Shown here: piece after piece, positions 9,176-17,357 of the stretch | Position numbering within the stretch: the first letter of the stretch is position 1 | Layout: each line of letters begins with the position of its first letter | NCBI RefSeq assembly: GCF_020042285.1 | Contig: NZ_CP083388.1 | Coordinates: 1 to 64,000 of the forward strand | Source of the DNA: Ferruginibacter albus | GTDB taxonomy: Bacteria; Bacteroidota; Bacteroidia; Chitinophagales; Chitinophagaceae | Reading direction: 5' to 3' | Length of the DNA: 64,000 bases | Made by a program: the position numbers and the translations under genes | The notes under the pieces: model-generated | Databases searched by the model: none | Seen by the model: only the letters and a program-made list of their open reading frames with translations | Told to the model about the DNA's origin: nothing

Positions 9176-9751
9176 TTAATTTGGAAACTGAGACGCCGGC
9201 ACTTTTACAAACCCGGTTGATTGAATAATATGCCATTCCTTAAAATCCTGTCTTGCTTCCATTCCGATACCGTCAATAATATGTGTTTTGGTGCGAATGC
9301 GAACAGGCTTATCTGTATAAAATTCCATATTCGGCCGATTTCTGTCCCAGTACAATTCATTGCAGTGCAACGTATCTCCGAATATATTTATAACAACTAC
9401 ACTATCCTTTAAAAAAACTTTACTTTCTGCATCCTTATATTTAGCATAATGCGCATCCAGCTTACTTTCCAGGCTGTCATTTGCTCCAAAAAAATCCACG
9501 TGAACCGTCTTCGGAAATTCTATATAAGAAACAGTATCCTGCACACGATACATTAGCGGGCCACTTAGATAAGCTTTTCTTTTTCCACTAACAGAATACT
9601 TTATAAAAATATCTTTGCCTTCTTCAACGCTGGCCTTTTTTTTGTTTACTTCTCTTAATTCGGTTTCTGTGTTCTCGCAGCTCCATAAAAAAAAGCAGCC
9701 AACAAAACCGGCTGCAAAAATTTTTATTAAGTATGATGAACAATGTTTCAT
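9176..9751 (-). CDS. lptC: LPS export periplasmic protein LptC
   Basis: From the ATG at 9749-9751 the product is about 191 residues, with a signal sequence and lipobox ending LWSC (C25) and a beta-jellyroll domain (RKAYLSGPLMYRV, KTVHVDFF, IFGDTLHCNELYWDR, VRIRTKTHIIDGIGMEA) characteristic of LptC/LptA. It would pass lipopolysaccharide from the LptBFG transporter to the periplasmic bridge. A longer reading to 9862 is possible but overlaps the upstream gene. It follows the outer membrane protein gene by 13 bases; coaX - outer membrane protein - lptC is a common Bacteroidota arrangement. Confidence 0.88.
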   Translation of the reverse strand: MKHCSSYLIKIFAAGFVGCFFLWSCENTETELREVNKKKASVEEGKDIFIKYSVSGKRKAYLSGPLMYRVQDTVSYIEFPKTVHVDFFGANDSLESKLDAHYAKYKDAESKVFLKDSVVVINIFGDTLHCNELYWDRNRPNMEFYTDKPVRIRTKTHIIDGIGMEARQDFKEWHIIQSTGFVKVPASQFPN

Positions 9752-9764
9752 CTCACTAAGATAA

Positions 9765-11093
9765 TTAATAATACTTCGCTCTTCTAAACCAAAGATCGCC
9801 CAACGATAAGCCAAAGCAAATTCGGAAAGTTGTTTGACGTAAGGTAGAGTTATCATTACCACGGCTGCCTATCTCAAATGCCAGGTTTAAAATAGAAGTT
9901 TGGGTATTAAAACTACTTTTTCTTAATTGAAGGGGAAGCGCAGCCCCAAAAGTAAAGGCGTATACAGGCATATTGCCGGTGATCTTTATATAATCTTCAC
10001 CATAATAAAACCCGGCACGATAGCGCACAAAATTAAAATAGCTTTTATTGGTAGTGGTAGTTATGTCTGCTGGTATGTATTCGGCACCGGCACGAATCAG
10101 CCAACTGTTCTGTAAAGAATCTTTTTGACCAAAATAGGTGTAATCGGTCCAATGTGTTGCTTCATAATCTGCACCAAATGTCCAATGTGTGTTTTGATAA
10201 GAAGCACCAAACCCAAAAGTAGCAGGATAAGTTATTTTTCCATTTGTAGTTTTTTCGTATACGCTATCAAAATGCGTATATGCACCGGTGGTAGTATTGT
10301 AATAAATAGTTTCTCTTAATAGATCTTCTGTTGCACTTAGGTTACGTTTCAAACTTCCATAAGCGCCCAAGGTAAGTGCAGAAATTATACCTTTCTTTTT
10401 TTCCTCCAAAGTGGTAAAATCTTTTTGATACATTATTCCTCCATCCACGTAAACTCCCCCATAACTTGTATTGCTGCCGGAATTGGACGATTGATAAGTT
10501 ACGGAATCATTTAAAAAACTAAGTTGAGTGTTGTAGTTTTTATTACCGAACATATAGCCTACATTAAACCCAATGCTAAATTCTTTGATTCGCAAACCCA
10601 GTCCGGCATATGCTTTTGTCAATCCGCCAGAACCCAGGTAATTGGTGTGAATGCTATCAATGCCCTGTAATCTTTCGTCAGAAGAAATATCATAATTGAT
10701 CCTTGTTTCCGGCTTTAATCCAAAAGTAGCACCAAGTGCGATTCCTTTTTTATTTGCTTTTTTCATCGCAATAGGAAACCCCAATTGCATGTAAGAAAAT
10801 AACAGGTTGGTAGAAGAATACGTGGTTAATGTTCTGGGATCTTTAAGAGAATTAACGTCCGCTTCTGCAGAAACATCATAAATGGTATTATAAATGCTTC
10901 CATAGCTGGCAGGGTTTACAGAGTTGAGCGATTGGAAGTTTGTATAACCTGCAGCAATACCCCCCATTGATCTTAATGCGATGCTTCGGTTAGGTGCAAT
11001 ATCGCCTAAGCCATAACGGGAGTAGGGTGAATTATCCTGGGAAAAAGCACAAGTGCAGATAAGTAGTGTTAAAGCCAAACCAATCAATCTCAT
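9765..11093 (-). CDS. Outer membrane beta-barrel protein (FadL-like fold)
   Basis: The start is set at the ATG at 11091-11093, giving MRLIGLALTLLICTCAFSQ, a clean signal peptide, and about 442 residues. The mature protein starts DNSPYSRYGLGDI, contains SMGGIAAGY and SVNPASYGS motifs typical of the OmpP1/FadL-like barrels of Bacteroidota, and shows alternating beta-strand pattern with an aromatic end. The role is unknown; it may move hydrophobic compounds or help envelope assembly, given the adjacent lptC. It lies 1 base after the coaX stop, so translation is probably coupled. Confidence 0.8.
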   Translation of the reverse strand: MRLIGLALTLLICTCAFSQDNSPYSRYGLGDIAPNRSIALRSMGGIAAGYTNFQSLNSVNPASYGSIYNTIYDVSAEADVNSLKDPRTLTTYSSTNLLFSYMQLGFPIAMKKANKKGIALGATFGLKPETRINYDISSDERLQGIDSIHTNYLGSGGLTKAYAGLGLRIKEFSIGFNVGYMFGNKNYNTQLSFLNDSVTYQSSNSGSNTSYGGVYVDGGIMYQKDFTTLEEKKKGIISALTLGAYGSLKRNLSATEDLLRETIYYNTTTGAYTHFDSVYEKTTNGKITYPATFGFGASYQNTHWTFGADYEATHWTDYTYFGQKDSLQNSWLIRAGAEYIPADITTTTNKSYFNFVRYRAGFYYGEDYIKITGNMPVYAFTFGAALPLQLRKSSFNTQTSILNLAFEIGSRGNDNSTLRQTTFRICFGLSLGDLWFRRAKYY

Positions 11094-11094
11094 A

Positions 11095-11826
11095 TTAGCT
11101 GTTATTAAATTCGCTGATAGCGTAAAGCCCTTTGAATAAAAAATTAGGGTCTGCAAATATCTTGTTTTTAAGTCGATGGGCAAAATAGGCTGAATTACCC
11201 CCGGTTAAAACAGCGTTAAAATTGCCATATTTACTTTGGTAAAACTCAATAAAACCGGCTATTTCAAAGGAAATACCGGCCATTACACCGCTTTGTAAAT
11301 TAGTTTTCGTATCGTATGCAATTGTAGGAAAAGTCCAGTCTGCCTGTACTAATGGTAAAGAATCGGTATGTTCATGCATGGACCTAAAACGCATATCCAT
11401 GCCCGGCGAAATAGCGCCTCCTAAAAACTCATGATACTGGTTAATAAAGTTATAAGTAATACAACTTCCCAAGCCAATGATCAAATTGTTTTTTTGGGGG
11501 AAAAGACTAACAGCGGCAGCAGCTAATGCTAATCTATCTGCACCAATGGTTTCGGGTTTGCCAATGCTTTTCGTAGAAAAATTTAATTTAGTTTGATGAG
11601 ATAATTTATGAAAATCGGTTTGTTCTGCTAAAACCTTTTCAATACCGCTATTATGGTTTACAACAGAAGACAGAATACTTTTTTGCGGCTTTATTTTTTT
11701 TAATAAGGATTTGATGGTAGTAGTAGTGTCATTTGGTAAAACATCTTCTTCCAGGAATTTATCATTTTCAAATACAGCGTATTTCAAACGACTATTTCCA
11801 AAATCAAAACAAATTGTTTTTTTCAT
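11095..11826 (-). CDS. coaX: Type III pantothenate kinase CoaX
   Basis: A 243-residue ASKHA-fold kinase that phosphorylates pantothenate in the first step of coenzyme A synthesis. Visible motifs are the phosphate-binding DFGNSRLK near residue 8, GADRLAL in the middle, the GLGSCITYNFI nucleotide motif and GGAISPGMDMRF. Length fits the family. It heads the operon with the outer membrane protein and lptC genes. Confidence 0.93.
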   Translation of the reverse strand: MKKTICFDFGNSRLKYAVFENDKFLEEDVLPNDTTTTIKSLLKKIKPQKSILSSVVNHNSGIEKVLAEQTDFHKLSHQTKLNFSTKSIGKPETIGADRLALAAAAVSLFPQKNNLIIGLGSCITYNFINQYHEFLGGAISPGMDMRFRSMHEHTDSLPLVQADWTFPTIAYDTKTNLQSGVMAGISFEIAGFIEFYQSKYGNFNAVLTGGNSAYFAHRLKNKIFADPNFLFKGLYAISEFNNS

Positions 11827-11850
11827 TTTAGATGATTTAATAAAATGACT

Positions 11851-12486
11851 TTATAGATCAAAACCTTTCAGATCTTTAAAATGTCCGTTTAATTGAATGC
11901 GGTTCTTTAATGACTCCATTTCCGCAACAACCGGTAAAACCTGCGCAAGATGACGCTTTAAATATTCTTCCCGTTGTAACTCAAAAAATAAACCTAACAG
12001 TTCATATTCCTGTGTTAGGGATAAGCCTGCATGATGTGCCACATCGTAACTCAGTAATTCATTGTCTGGCTTTTTAAAATCTTTGGCTACATTTAAAGCG
12101 GTATGTAATTTCCTGATGCCGCTTAAAACAGCCGTCATTAATTTTTTATTTGGCACATGATTATTATCTGGATAATTAACAATAGCGCCACTGTATAATT
12201 TATCGGGAACATCTTTTACTGTTTCCAGTATACGAAAAACCTTCGAACCTTTTGTTTTAATATCCATTTCGCCATTGTCGTAAACCTTTGTTATTTCAAC
12301 CAGCTCAACCAGTGTTCCTATTTCGTTTACGTGATTATCAATAGCCGTAGGAATACCAAATGGCTTTTTTGTTTCGTTGCATTCATTTATTAGTTGCTTA
12401 TATCGGGGCTCAAAAATGTGAAGGTTTAAGTCTTCTCCCGGGTAAACAACAATACCTAAAGGAAATATTGGAATAAAATTCGTCAT
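11851..12486 (-). CDS. Lon-substrate-binding-domain (LON N-terminal) protein
   Basis: A 211-residue stand-alone LON substrate-binding domain protein. It starts IPIFPLGIVVYPGEDLNLHIFEPRYKQL, the diagnostic LON_substr_bdg motif, followed by a helical C-terminal half. It has neither the ATPase nor the protease domain of Lon. Similar stand-alone proteins occur throughout Bacteroidota; their role is not established. It lies 24 bases upstream of coaX, so it probably starts that operon. It is divergent from meaB. Confidence 0.88.
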   Translation of the reverse strand: MTNFIPIFPLGIVVYPGEDLNLHIFEPRYKQLINECNETKKPFGIPTAIDNHVNEIGTLVELVEITKVYDNGEMDIKTKGSKVFRILETVKDVPDKLYSGAIVNYPDNNHVPNKKLMTAVLSGIRKLHTALNVAKDFKKPDNELLSYDVAHHAGLSLTQEYELLGLFFELQREEYLKRHLAQVLPVVAEMESLKNRIQLNGHFKDLKGFDL

Positions 12487-12605
12487 CTGTCTAAACTATA
12501 ATTTTCCGATTATATGATTCTTCTGATTGTGTTTCTCAATGCGCATTGCGCTTCTGTGAAAATTCACTCACAAATAAAATTCAATAATTTGGAATTTTGA
12601 TTTTT

Positions 12606-12613
12606 TAATTTTG
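12606..12613 (+). promoter_or_regulatory. -7 box of meaB, implying a leaderless transcript
   Basis: TAATTTTG matches TAnnTTTG and ends only 4 bases before the ATG at 12618. With the usual start 5-7 bases after the box, transcription would begin at or next to the A of the ATG. Confidence 0.5.
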
Positions 12614-12617
12614 TTTT

Positions 12618-13508
12618 ATGTGGGATAAGTATCTACAACAATTAAAAGCCGGGAATGTTAAAACATTGGCCCGTTGTATTTCATTATTAGAGAATGAAAT
12701 TACAGGGTATGAAAAACTGATGGAAGATCTTCCGGTTAAGTCAACACCTATCATCGGTATTACCGGTCCGCCGGGTGCAGGCAAAAGCACATTGGTAGAT
12801 GCGTTGATAGAAACAATGATCAGCGAAGGAAAAAAAATTGGTGTGCTATGTATCGATCCATCATCACCTTTTAATTTAGGCGCTTTGTTGGGCGACAGGG
12901 TTAGAATGAGTACATGGTATAACAACCCTAATGTATTTATACGATCACTGGCAACACGTGGTTCATTAGGTGGACTGCATCCTAAAATAATAGAACTTAC
13001 GGACCTGCTAAAAGCTTTTGGGTTTGATTATATAATTATTGAAACAGTGGGCGTAGGCCAAAGTGAAGTTGAAATTGCGGGGTTGGCAGATGCAACAGTT
13101 GTAGTAGTTGTTCCTGAGGCCGGGGATGAAATTCAAAACATGAAATCAGGCTTAATGGAAATTGCTAATTTATTTGTAGTTAATAAAAGCGATCGTCCCG
13201 GCGCAGACGAATTTGTAAAAAACCTGCGATTGATGTTAGCTCCGGCATTTCATATGCAGATAACGCCGCCGCCGGTTATTAAAACAGCAGCCTTACAAAA
13301 GCAGGGCATTCAAGAATTATATCTTGCAGTAAAAACGCATCTTGATCAACATGAAATAAATCCTAAACATTTTTGGCTGCTTGCAGAAAAAGCATATTAT
13401 CTTATTCAGCGTAAAAAGATGAATGGAATTGATAAAGAAGAATTGAAAACAAAAATTGAAGCAGCGGGAGATCAGTTTAACCTATACAAATTCATTCAAG
13501 CGTACTAA
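12618..13508 (+). CDS. meaB: Methylmalonyl-CoA mutase-associated GTPase MeaB
   Basis: A 296-residue SIMIBI-class GTPase of the MeaB/ArgK family, which loads and protects the cobalamin of methylmalonyl-CoA mutase. Motifs: Walker A GPPGAGKS (residues 50-57), the DPSSPF switch, ETVGVGQSE and the base-specificity NKSD. The mutase genes are not in the window. It ends with a 4-base overlap with a convergent small gene. The promoter box suggests a leaderless message. Confidence 0.94.
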   Translation: MWDKYLQQLKAGNVKTLARCISLLENEITGYEKLMEDLPVKSTPIIGITGPPGAGKSTLVDALIETMISEGKKIGVLCIDPSSPFNLGALLGDRVRMSTWYNNPNVFIRSLATRGSLGGLHPKIIELTDLLKAFGFDYIIIETVGVGQSEVEIAGLADATVVVVVPEAGDEIQNMKSGLMEIANLFVVNKSDRPGADEFVKNLRLMLAPAFHMQITPPPVIKTAALQKQGIQELYLAVKTHLDQHEINPKHFWLLAEKAYYLIQRKKMNGIDKEELKTKIEAAGDQFNLYKFIQAY

Positions 13509-13714
13509 GCTTCCTTTCCGTTGCTCTTCCACCAGCGATAACCAATAACACCTACCACTACAAAAGGAGCTGCCATTAAATAAAGTATGCCACCATTTAA
13601 ACCTTTTGCTGGTTTTTCGCCCATTTGTTCCGCTGTTTTGGCACAAATAGAACATTGTGCAGCTACTATGTGAATGCAGCAAAAACTGAATAGTATTAAA
13701 AGAGTTCTTTTCAT
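13505..13714 (-). CDS. Small CxxC membrane protein
   Basis: From MKRTLLILF the product is 69 residues: signal-type N-terminus, then AQCSICAKTAEQMGEKPAKGLN with a CxxC pair, then one membrane helix (YLMAAPFVVVGVIGYRWWK). Small proteins of this pattern are common in Bacteroidota and are usually unnamed. The CxxC could bind metal or exchange disulfides at the periplasmic face; this is inference. Upstream start codons in frame would lack a signal sequence, so the short form is preferred. Confidence 0.75.
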   Translation of the reverse strand: MKRTLLILFSFCCIHIVAAQCSICAKTAEQMGEKPAKGLNGGILYLMAAPFVVVGVIGYRWWKSNGKEA

Positions 13715-13752
13715 TAGCAGTGCAAAGTTAAAGGATATGTCTTTAGCAATAA

Positions 13753-14232
13753 CTACGCTTCTAATAGTTTGGCATTTAATTTTTTTGCCAAGCCCTTTGC
13801 GCCCCAACGCATTACTACTTTATGATTCCAAATAAATAACGGACGTAACAGAAAAGCCATTTTGTTCATCCATGTTTTATTGGTATTTACATTCCACAGG
13901 CATGTTGCTGTTACTACGCCGTTTGTTTCTTTAAACGTCCAGGTGCCTTCTCCCTGTAATTCGCCCTCAGACTTTCCATACATTAAAAAAGGCTTTTCTA
14001 TTTTTTCGGAGATCATGATAAAATTTAACGTGTAGGGTAAAATGCTTCGCCAACTGTAATTCACTATCTTACCAATGTTATTTTCATCTCCTTCTTTGCT
14101 GGTTTTTGCTTTTAAAACACCTTTCCACCAGTTGGGCCAATCCTCATTATTATAGAGAATATTCCAAACTTCTTGTATGGGGGCAACAATCTTCCATGTT
14201 GAGATAAATGAGTATTGATATTGCTGTTTCAT
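13753..14232 (-). CDS. SRPBCC-superfamily (polyketide cyclase-like) protein
   Basis: A 159-residue START/Bet v1-fold protein. The start FISTWKIVAPIQEVWNILYNNEDWPNWWKGV is typical of the superfamily's first strand and helices, and LQGEGTWTFKETNGVVTATCLWNV supplies the central sheet. These proteins bind hydrophobic ligands in a closed cavity; no ligand or reaction can be inferred. It lies just outside the left end of the IS1595 element, whose insertion is about 90 bases upstream of its start codon, so the element may have displaced upstream control sequence. Confidence 0.85.
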   Translation of the reverse strand: MKQQYQYSFISTWKIVAPIQEVWNILYNNEDWPNWWKGVLKAKTSKEGDENNIGKIVNYSWRSILPYTLNFIMISEKIEKPFLMYGKSEGELQGEGTWTFKETNGVVTATCLWNVNTNKTWMNKMAFLLRPLFIWNHKVVMRWGAKGLAKKLNAKLLEA

Positions 14233-14320
14233 TGCAAAACAAATACGAGGATTTGCATTTAGTGGTTGCTACCTCAGCATTAAATATGATTTATTTATAA
14301 ACTGTTTTCTCCTTTCATCA

Positions 14321-14328
14321 TAAATTTA
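14321..14328. repeat. Left 8-bp target duplication TAAATTTA
   Basis: TAAATTTA directly precedes the left inverted repeat and recurs at 18991-18998 directly after the right one. Eight bases is the duplication length known for IS1595-family insertions. The word is itself palindromic, so it could instead be counted as the outer part of a 30-bp inverted repeat. Confidence 0.7.
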
Positions 14329-14350
14329 GGTAGTAATACCCTGTTTACAC
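14329..14350 (+). repeat. Left terminal inverted repeat of the IS1595 element
   Basis: 22 bases identical to the reverse complement of 18969-18990. The first 12 bases GGTA-GTAA-TACC can fold on themselves. Similarity to the other end continues loosely inward (GTTTAAAAA on both sides). Confidence 0.85.
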
Positions 14351-14370
14351 AAAACCGTTTAAAAATACAA

Positions 14371-14391
14371 AGGGCTTCCAAAAGAAGCCCT
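14371..14391 (-). terminator. Terminator inside left end of the element
   Basis: AGGGCTTC-CAAAA-GAAGCCCT is a perfect 8-bp hairpin with a 5-base loop. On the minus strand it is followed by a T-rich stretch and lies 26 bases after the stop of the 36-residue peptide gene. Confidence 0.75.
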
Positions 14392-14416
14392 TAATAATTT
14401 GTCAGAACATTATAAT

Positions 14417-14527
14417 CTACCATTTGGCGGCTGCAAATTTTTTATACGCAGCCAAAAGTCCAGCAGCAGCAATAACTACACCTAATCCTAACAGTACTTT
14501 GTGTTCAAATTTCATTACTTCTTTCAT
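14417..14527 (-). CDS. 36-residue single-helix membrane peptide
   Basis: Reading leftwards from ATG at 14525-14527: MKEVMKFEHKVLLGLGVVIA, then AAGLLAAYKKFAAAKW and TAG. A charged N-terminus, one hydrophobic helix (about residues 11-27) and a basic end describe a small bitopic membrane peptide. It is followed by a good terminator. Such peptides can be type I toxin-like or partners of larger membrane proteins; nothing here decides. It lies within the IS1595 element. Confidence 0.5.
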   Translation of the reverse strand: MKEVMKFEHKVLLGLGVVIAAAGLLAAYKKFAAAKW

Positions 14528-14592
14528 AAGAAAAAATTTAATGGTTAATAAAATGGGTTTCCTATACGTAAGATACAAAATTTATTTAAAGT

Positions 14593-14619
14593 AAAAGCTC
14601 CTACAGTAGAGGAGCTTTT
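14593..14619 (+). terminator. Hairpin terminator upstream of the 95-aa gene
   Basis: AAAAGCTCC, a 9-base loop, GGAGCTTTT followed by more T. It is oriented best for plus-strand transcripts, though no plus-strand gene precedes it within the element; on the minus strand it could end the lipoprotein transcript. Confidence 0.6.
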
Positions 14620-14635
14620 TTAATTCATATAATTT

Positions 14636-14923
14636 ATGGTTATTATTATACCTAAAAGTAATACGCATTATCAGATAGAGGGTACTGGCGATAGCTTCAT
14701 TTTTAAAAATGTTTCCAAGCTACTAATACCTAAGTCAGAGATAGACGAACTACTTAAAAAATATGAAGAAGGTTTTGAGCAAACTAAAGATTTATTTAAG
14801 ATTGCCGAGACGCCAGATGAGTATGAGCAAGCCTATAACAATCTGAGAGAAAGTTCACTAACCATTCCGGTAGCCCTTTTTCAAAAAGAGGTTGACAATA
14901 ACCATTTAAATCAAGAACTATAA
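14636..14923 (+). CDS. Hypothetical acidic protein, 95 aa (cargo)
   Basis: Starts MVIIIPKSNTHYQIEGTGDS and then has a strongly acidic helical region (KSEIDELLKKYEEGFEQTKDLF, DEYEQAYNNLRE). No family recognised. Amino acid composition looks like a genuine soluble helical protein. It overlaps the convergent 94-aa reading frame on the minus strand by 128 bases; both ends may be real, but the overlap region reads more naturally in this frame. Confidence 0.45.
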   Translation: MVIIIPKSNTHYQIEGTGDSFIFKNVSKLLIPKSEIDELLKKYEEGFEQTKDLFKIAETPDEYEQAYNNLRESSLTIPVALFQKEVDNNHLNQEL

Positions 14924-15080
14924 TATATTCAATAAGGTGTTTTTTAGGATTATCAATGCTTTTATTATAAGCATCAAGTTCAGTCTGTATATTATTCTGA
15001 TTTGAAATAATTACTCTATGTAACAATTCGGTAAGTTCGCCACTTCGGTCGTATTGTAGTGGTAATAAAACGTATTTCAT
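14796..15080 (-). CDS. Hypothetical protein, 94 aa, downstream of the lipoprotein gene (cargo)
   Basis: Starts 21 bases after the lipoprotein stop: MKYVLLPLQYDRSGELTELLHRVI, with a plausible helical N-terminal half up to KHLIEYIIV. The C-terminal 40 residues are antisense to the 95-aa gene and look less natural. The operon position supports the start; the true extent is doubtful. No family recognised. Confidence 0.4.
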   Translation of the reverse strand: MKYVLLPLQYDRSGELTELLHRVIISNQNNIQTELDAYNKSIDNPKKHLIEYIIVLDLNGYCQPLFEKGLPEWLVNFLSDCYRLAHTHLASRQS

Positions 15081-15101
15081 GATTAAGGTTTTAATTGTGA
15101 A

Positions 15102-15473
15102 TTATAATTTGTATTCTAAGGTAGTTAGTGCTGACTTAAAAGTTTGGGTTTTTACTTTAATACTATCAACATATATGCTTACGGTTGTTACAACAGGACT
15201 TCCTGGCACATCATCAAATTGGTCTGGGTTAACTAATATAAAAGCAGTTGGATTGCCTGCACTGTTTACGTAGCTGTACATCCAATACTGTGATTCATGG
15301 TCTGCTTGCGTTGTACCGTCTTTATCGGTATAACTTCCACTCCATGTACCATTGGATAACAATACTTCAAACTTGATGTGTTTGGATTTTAGGGTATTCT
15401 GTGGTGGATTTGTAGGTGTCTTGCTACAAGAGATTAAAGCCAGTAGACTTAAAGTAAATAATAAGTGTTTCAT
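15102..15473 (-). CDS. Putative lipoprotein, 123 aa (cargo)
   Basis: Begins MKHLLFTLSLLALISCSKTP, a classical lipoprotein signal with lipobox ALISC (C16), followed by a proline/threonine linker and a beta-rich domain (KHIKFEVLLSNGTWSGSYTDKDG, VSIYVDSIKVKTQTF). The pattern resembles small Bacteroidota lipoproteins with an immunoglobulin-like or lipocalin-like fold of unknown role. It is the first gene of a minus-strand pair inside the IS1595 element. Confidence 0.65.
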   Translation of the reverse strand: MKHLLFTLSLLALISCSKTPTNPPQNTLKSKHIKFEVLLSNGTWSGSYTDKDGTTQADHESQYWMYSYVNSAGNPTAFILVNPDQFDDVPGSPVVTTVSIYVDSIKVKTQTFKSALTTLEYKL

Positions 15474-15764
15474 TTTTGGTCATATTTAGGAGTTATAAAA
15501 AAATAGGCATGAGTTAAATCTTACCTGCTCCTAAGCCTGACCAAAGGCTATGCACAAATAAGTAAACCCACACCTATGCGTGAGCGCTACCTATCGAATT
15601 GTGCATTGCTTTAATTGGTCATTTAAGGAGCAAAAACAATTGGAAACGCAATATTTTTTATGCTTTGGCTACGTGTTTTTAGCCGCTGGCAAGGTAACAA
15701 AAAAATTACCAAAAATTTTAGGTTTTTTGCAGCTTTTTTTGTAAATTTAGGTAAAGCCCTAATA

Positions 15765-16688
15765 ATGCTAAACTTAACACCCTTTAACAGCCTAATCCAG
15801 CTACTACAGGCGTTTCCAGACGAAAATAGTTGTATCAAACATTTAGAAATTTTACGGTGGAATGGCAAAGTAATATCGCCTTTTAAAGCTGGCTCCAAAG
15901 TGTACAAATGTGCCAATAATAGGTACAAGTGTAAGGACACAAACAAATACTTTAATGTTTGCACAGGTACACTATTTGAAAACAAAAAAATAAGCCTGCA
16001 ACAATGGTTTGTTGCTGTATATCTGTTTGCCGCACATAAAGGCATAAGTAGTTATAAACTTGCCGCAGATTTACAGGTTAGCCAAAAGACTGGTTGGTTT
16101 GTACTGCAAAGGTTACGGTTTGCTCTACGCTGTGGGGTGTTCACCAAGTACCTTGAAGGGATTGTTGAAGTTGACGAAACATTTGTTGGTGGTAAAAACA
16201 AAAATAGGCATTGGGATAAAAAAGTAAAAAACAATCAAGGGCGTAGCTTTAAGGATAAAACACCCGTAGCAGGCATATTACAACGTGGTGGTGAAGTAAG
16301 GTGTTTTGTTGTGCCTGATACTAAGGCAGAAAATATACAACCACTGATTTTTGCCAACGTTAAAGCTGGTAGTATTATATACTCCGATGAATGGTTTGCT
16401 TATAATGGCTTAGGTAGGCACTACGACCATAGTATAATTGACCATAGCCGTAAGCAATATAAAAATGGTGAAACTTGTACTAATAATATTGAAGGCTTTT
16501 GGTCGCACTTTAAGCGAGGCATTATAGGCACTTACTACCATGCAAGCCGTAAGCACTTACAAGGTTATGCCGACGAGTATAGTTTTAGGTATAACAATAG
16601 GCAAGTGCCAATAGATGAAAAATTCAATATACTTTTACGCTCGGCGCAAAACAAGCGTATTACTTATAAAAACCTAACAGCACCATAA
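15765..16688 (+). CDS. IS1595-family (ISXO2-like) transposase
   Basis: A 307-residue transposase from the ATG at 15765; a longer frame from 15660 adds a non-homologous, hydrophobic N-terminus. The N-terminal zinc-ribbon region is partly degenerate (YKCANNRYKCKDTNKYF, CTGTLFENKKISL). The DDE-type ISXO2 domain shows the first acidic residue in VEVDETFVGGK, the second in IIYSDEWFAYNGL and the terminal NNIEGFWSHFKRGI plus HLQGYADEYSFRYNNR block. It is intact and overlaps the next gene by one base. It would cut and join the terminal repeats at 14329 and 18990. Confidence 0.92.
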   Translation: MLNLTPFNSLIQLLQAFPDENSCIKHLEILRWNGKVISPFKAGSKVYKCANNRYKCKDTNKYFNVCTGTLFENKKISLQQWFVAVYLFAAHKGISSYKLAADLQVSQKTGWFVLQRLRFALRCGVFTKYLEGIVEVDETFVGGKNKNRHWDKKVKNNQGRSFKDKTPVAGILQRGGEVRCFVVPDTKAENIQPLIFANVKAGSIIYSDEWFAYNGLGRHYDHSIIDHSRKQYKNGETCTNNIEGFWSHFKRGIIGTYYHASRKHLQGYADEYSFRYNNRQVPIDEKFNILLRSAQNKRITYKNLTAP

Positions 16689-17053
16689 TGTTAAAGAACA
16701 CTATACATACTCAATTAATGGAAGAATTAAGCAGGCTGAGTCAATTTGGCGATCTACAGAAATTTGCTAAACAATATATTTATACAGGTTTAACCGATGA
16801 AGAGCTTTTGGATATTTTAGTTAAAACAAAAAAAACTATTGACTTACCTGTGTTTAATGAAGAGCTATTAAAAAATGATGCTGTTCAATTACAAACAGCC
16901 AAAATTTTAGGGATCTTGCAATGCTGTAGTACAAAAGCTGATTTTGAAGAATTGGCTAAAAAGCTAATTGAAAAGCAAAATTCATATAGAACACCTGTAA
17001 ATTTTGCGCAAATAATGCAAAGAATGGTAAAATTAACTACGCCAAATACTTAG
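16688..17053 (+). CDS. Passenger protein coupled to the transposase, 121 aa
   Basis: The ATG shares its A with the transposase TAA (TAATG), which strongly suggests coupled translation. The product is helical and soluble: LMEELSRLSQFGDLQKFAKQYIYTGL, then a lysine-rich middle and CCSTKADFEELAKKLIEKQ. No family recognised. Its position suggests an accessory protein for transposition or regulation; this is inference. Confidence 0.7.
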   Translation: MLKNTIHTQLMEELSRLSQFGDLQKFAKQYIYTGLTDEELLDILVKTKKTIDLPVFNEELLKNDAVQLQTAKILGILQCCSTKADFEELAKKLIEKQNSYRTPVNFAQIMQRMVKLTTPNT

Positions 17054-17234
17054 ATCATAAAGAAGTAAACAAAAAGCAACATTTTTTGTAATTAAGGAGT
17101 CTAAAAAATAGAATACGACGGATTTTACTATTATTTACGTGAATTTGCTAATTTATTACCGTATAATTACTAACAAATTGTAAAAAATCAACAAAAAGTT
17201 TACCGGTGATGCTTTTTTTTGAAAATTATGTATA

Positions 17235-17305
17235 TATATTTGCCGCAGTGAATGGGAAAAGAATCTATAGCCTTTGAAATACCCTCAATCTACGGGTATT
17301 TTTTT
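17235..17305 (+). ncRNA. Candidate small RNA: -7 box followed by a terminator
   Basis: TATATTTG at 17235-17242 fits TAnnTTTG, and 34 bases later a perfect hairpin AAATACCC (17277-17284) / GGGTATTT (17294-17301) is followed by a T-run. A transcript of roughly 50 bases would result. No -33 element is obvious. The hairpin could instead only serve as the terminator of the transposase operon. Confidence 0.35.
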
Positions 17306-17357
17306 ATGTTCAAATTCAATAAAAATTAGTAAGAACCGTTTAAGTAAAAAATGTTCA

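Noticed and set aside
15481..17110. A simple short IS1595 insertion with its own ends close to the transposase
   Set aside because: AGGAG-type words near 15488, 15626 and 17094 are in the same orientation, not inverted; the only matching inverted ends are at 14329 and 18990.
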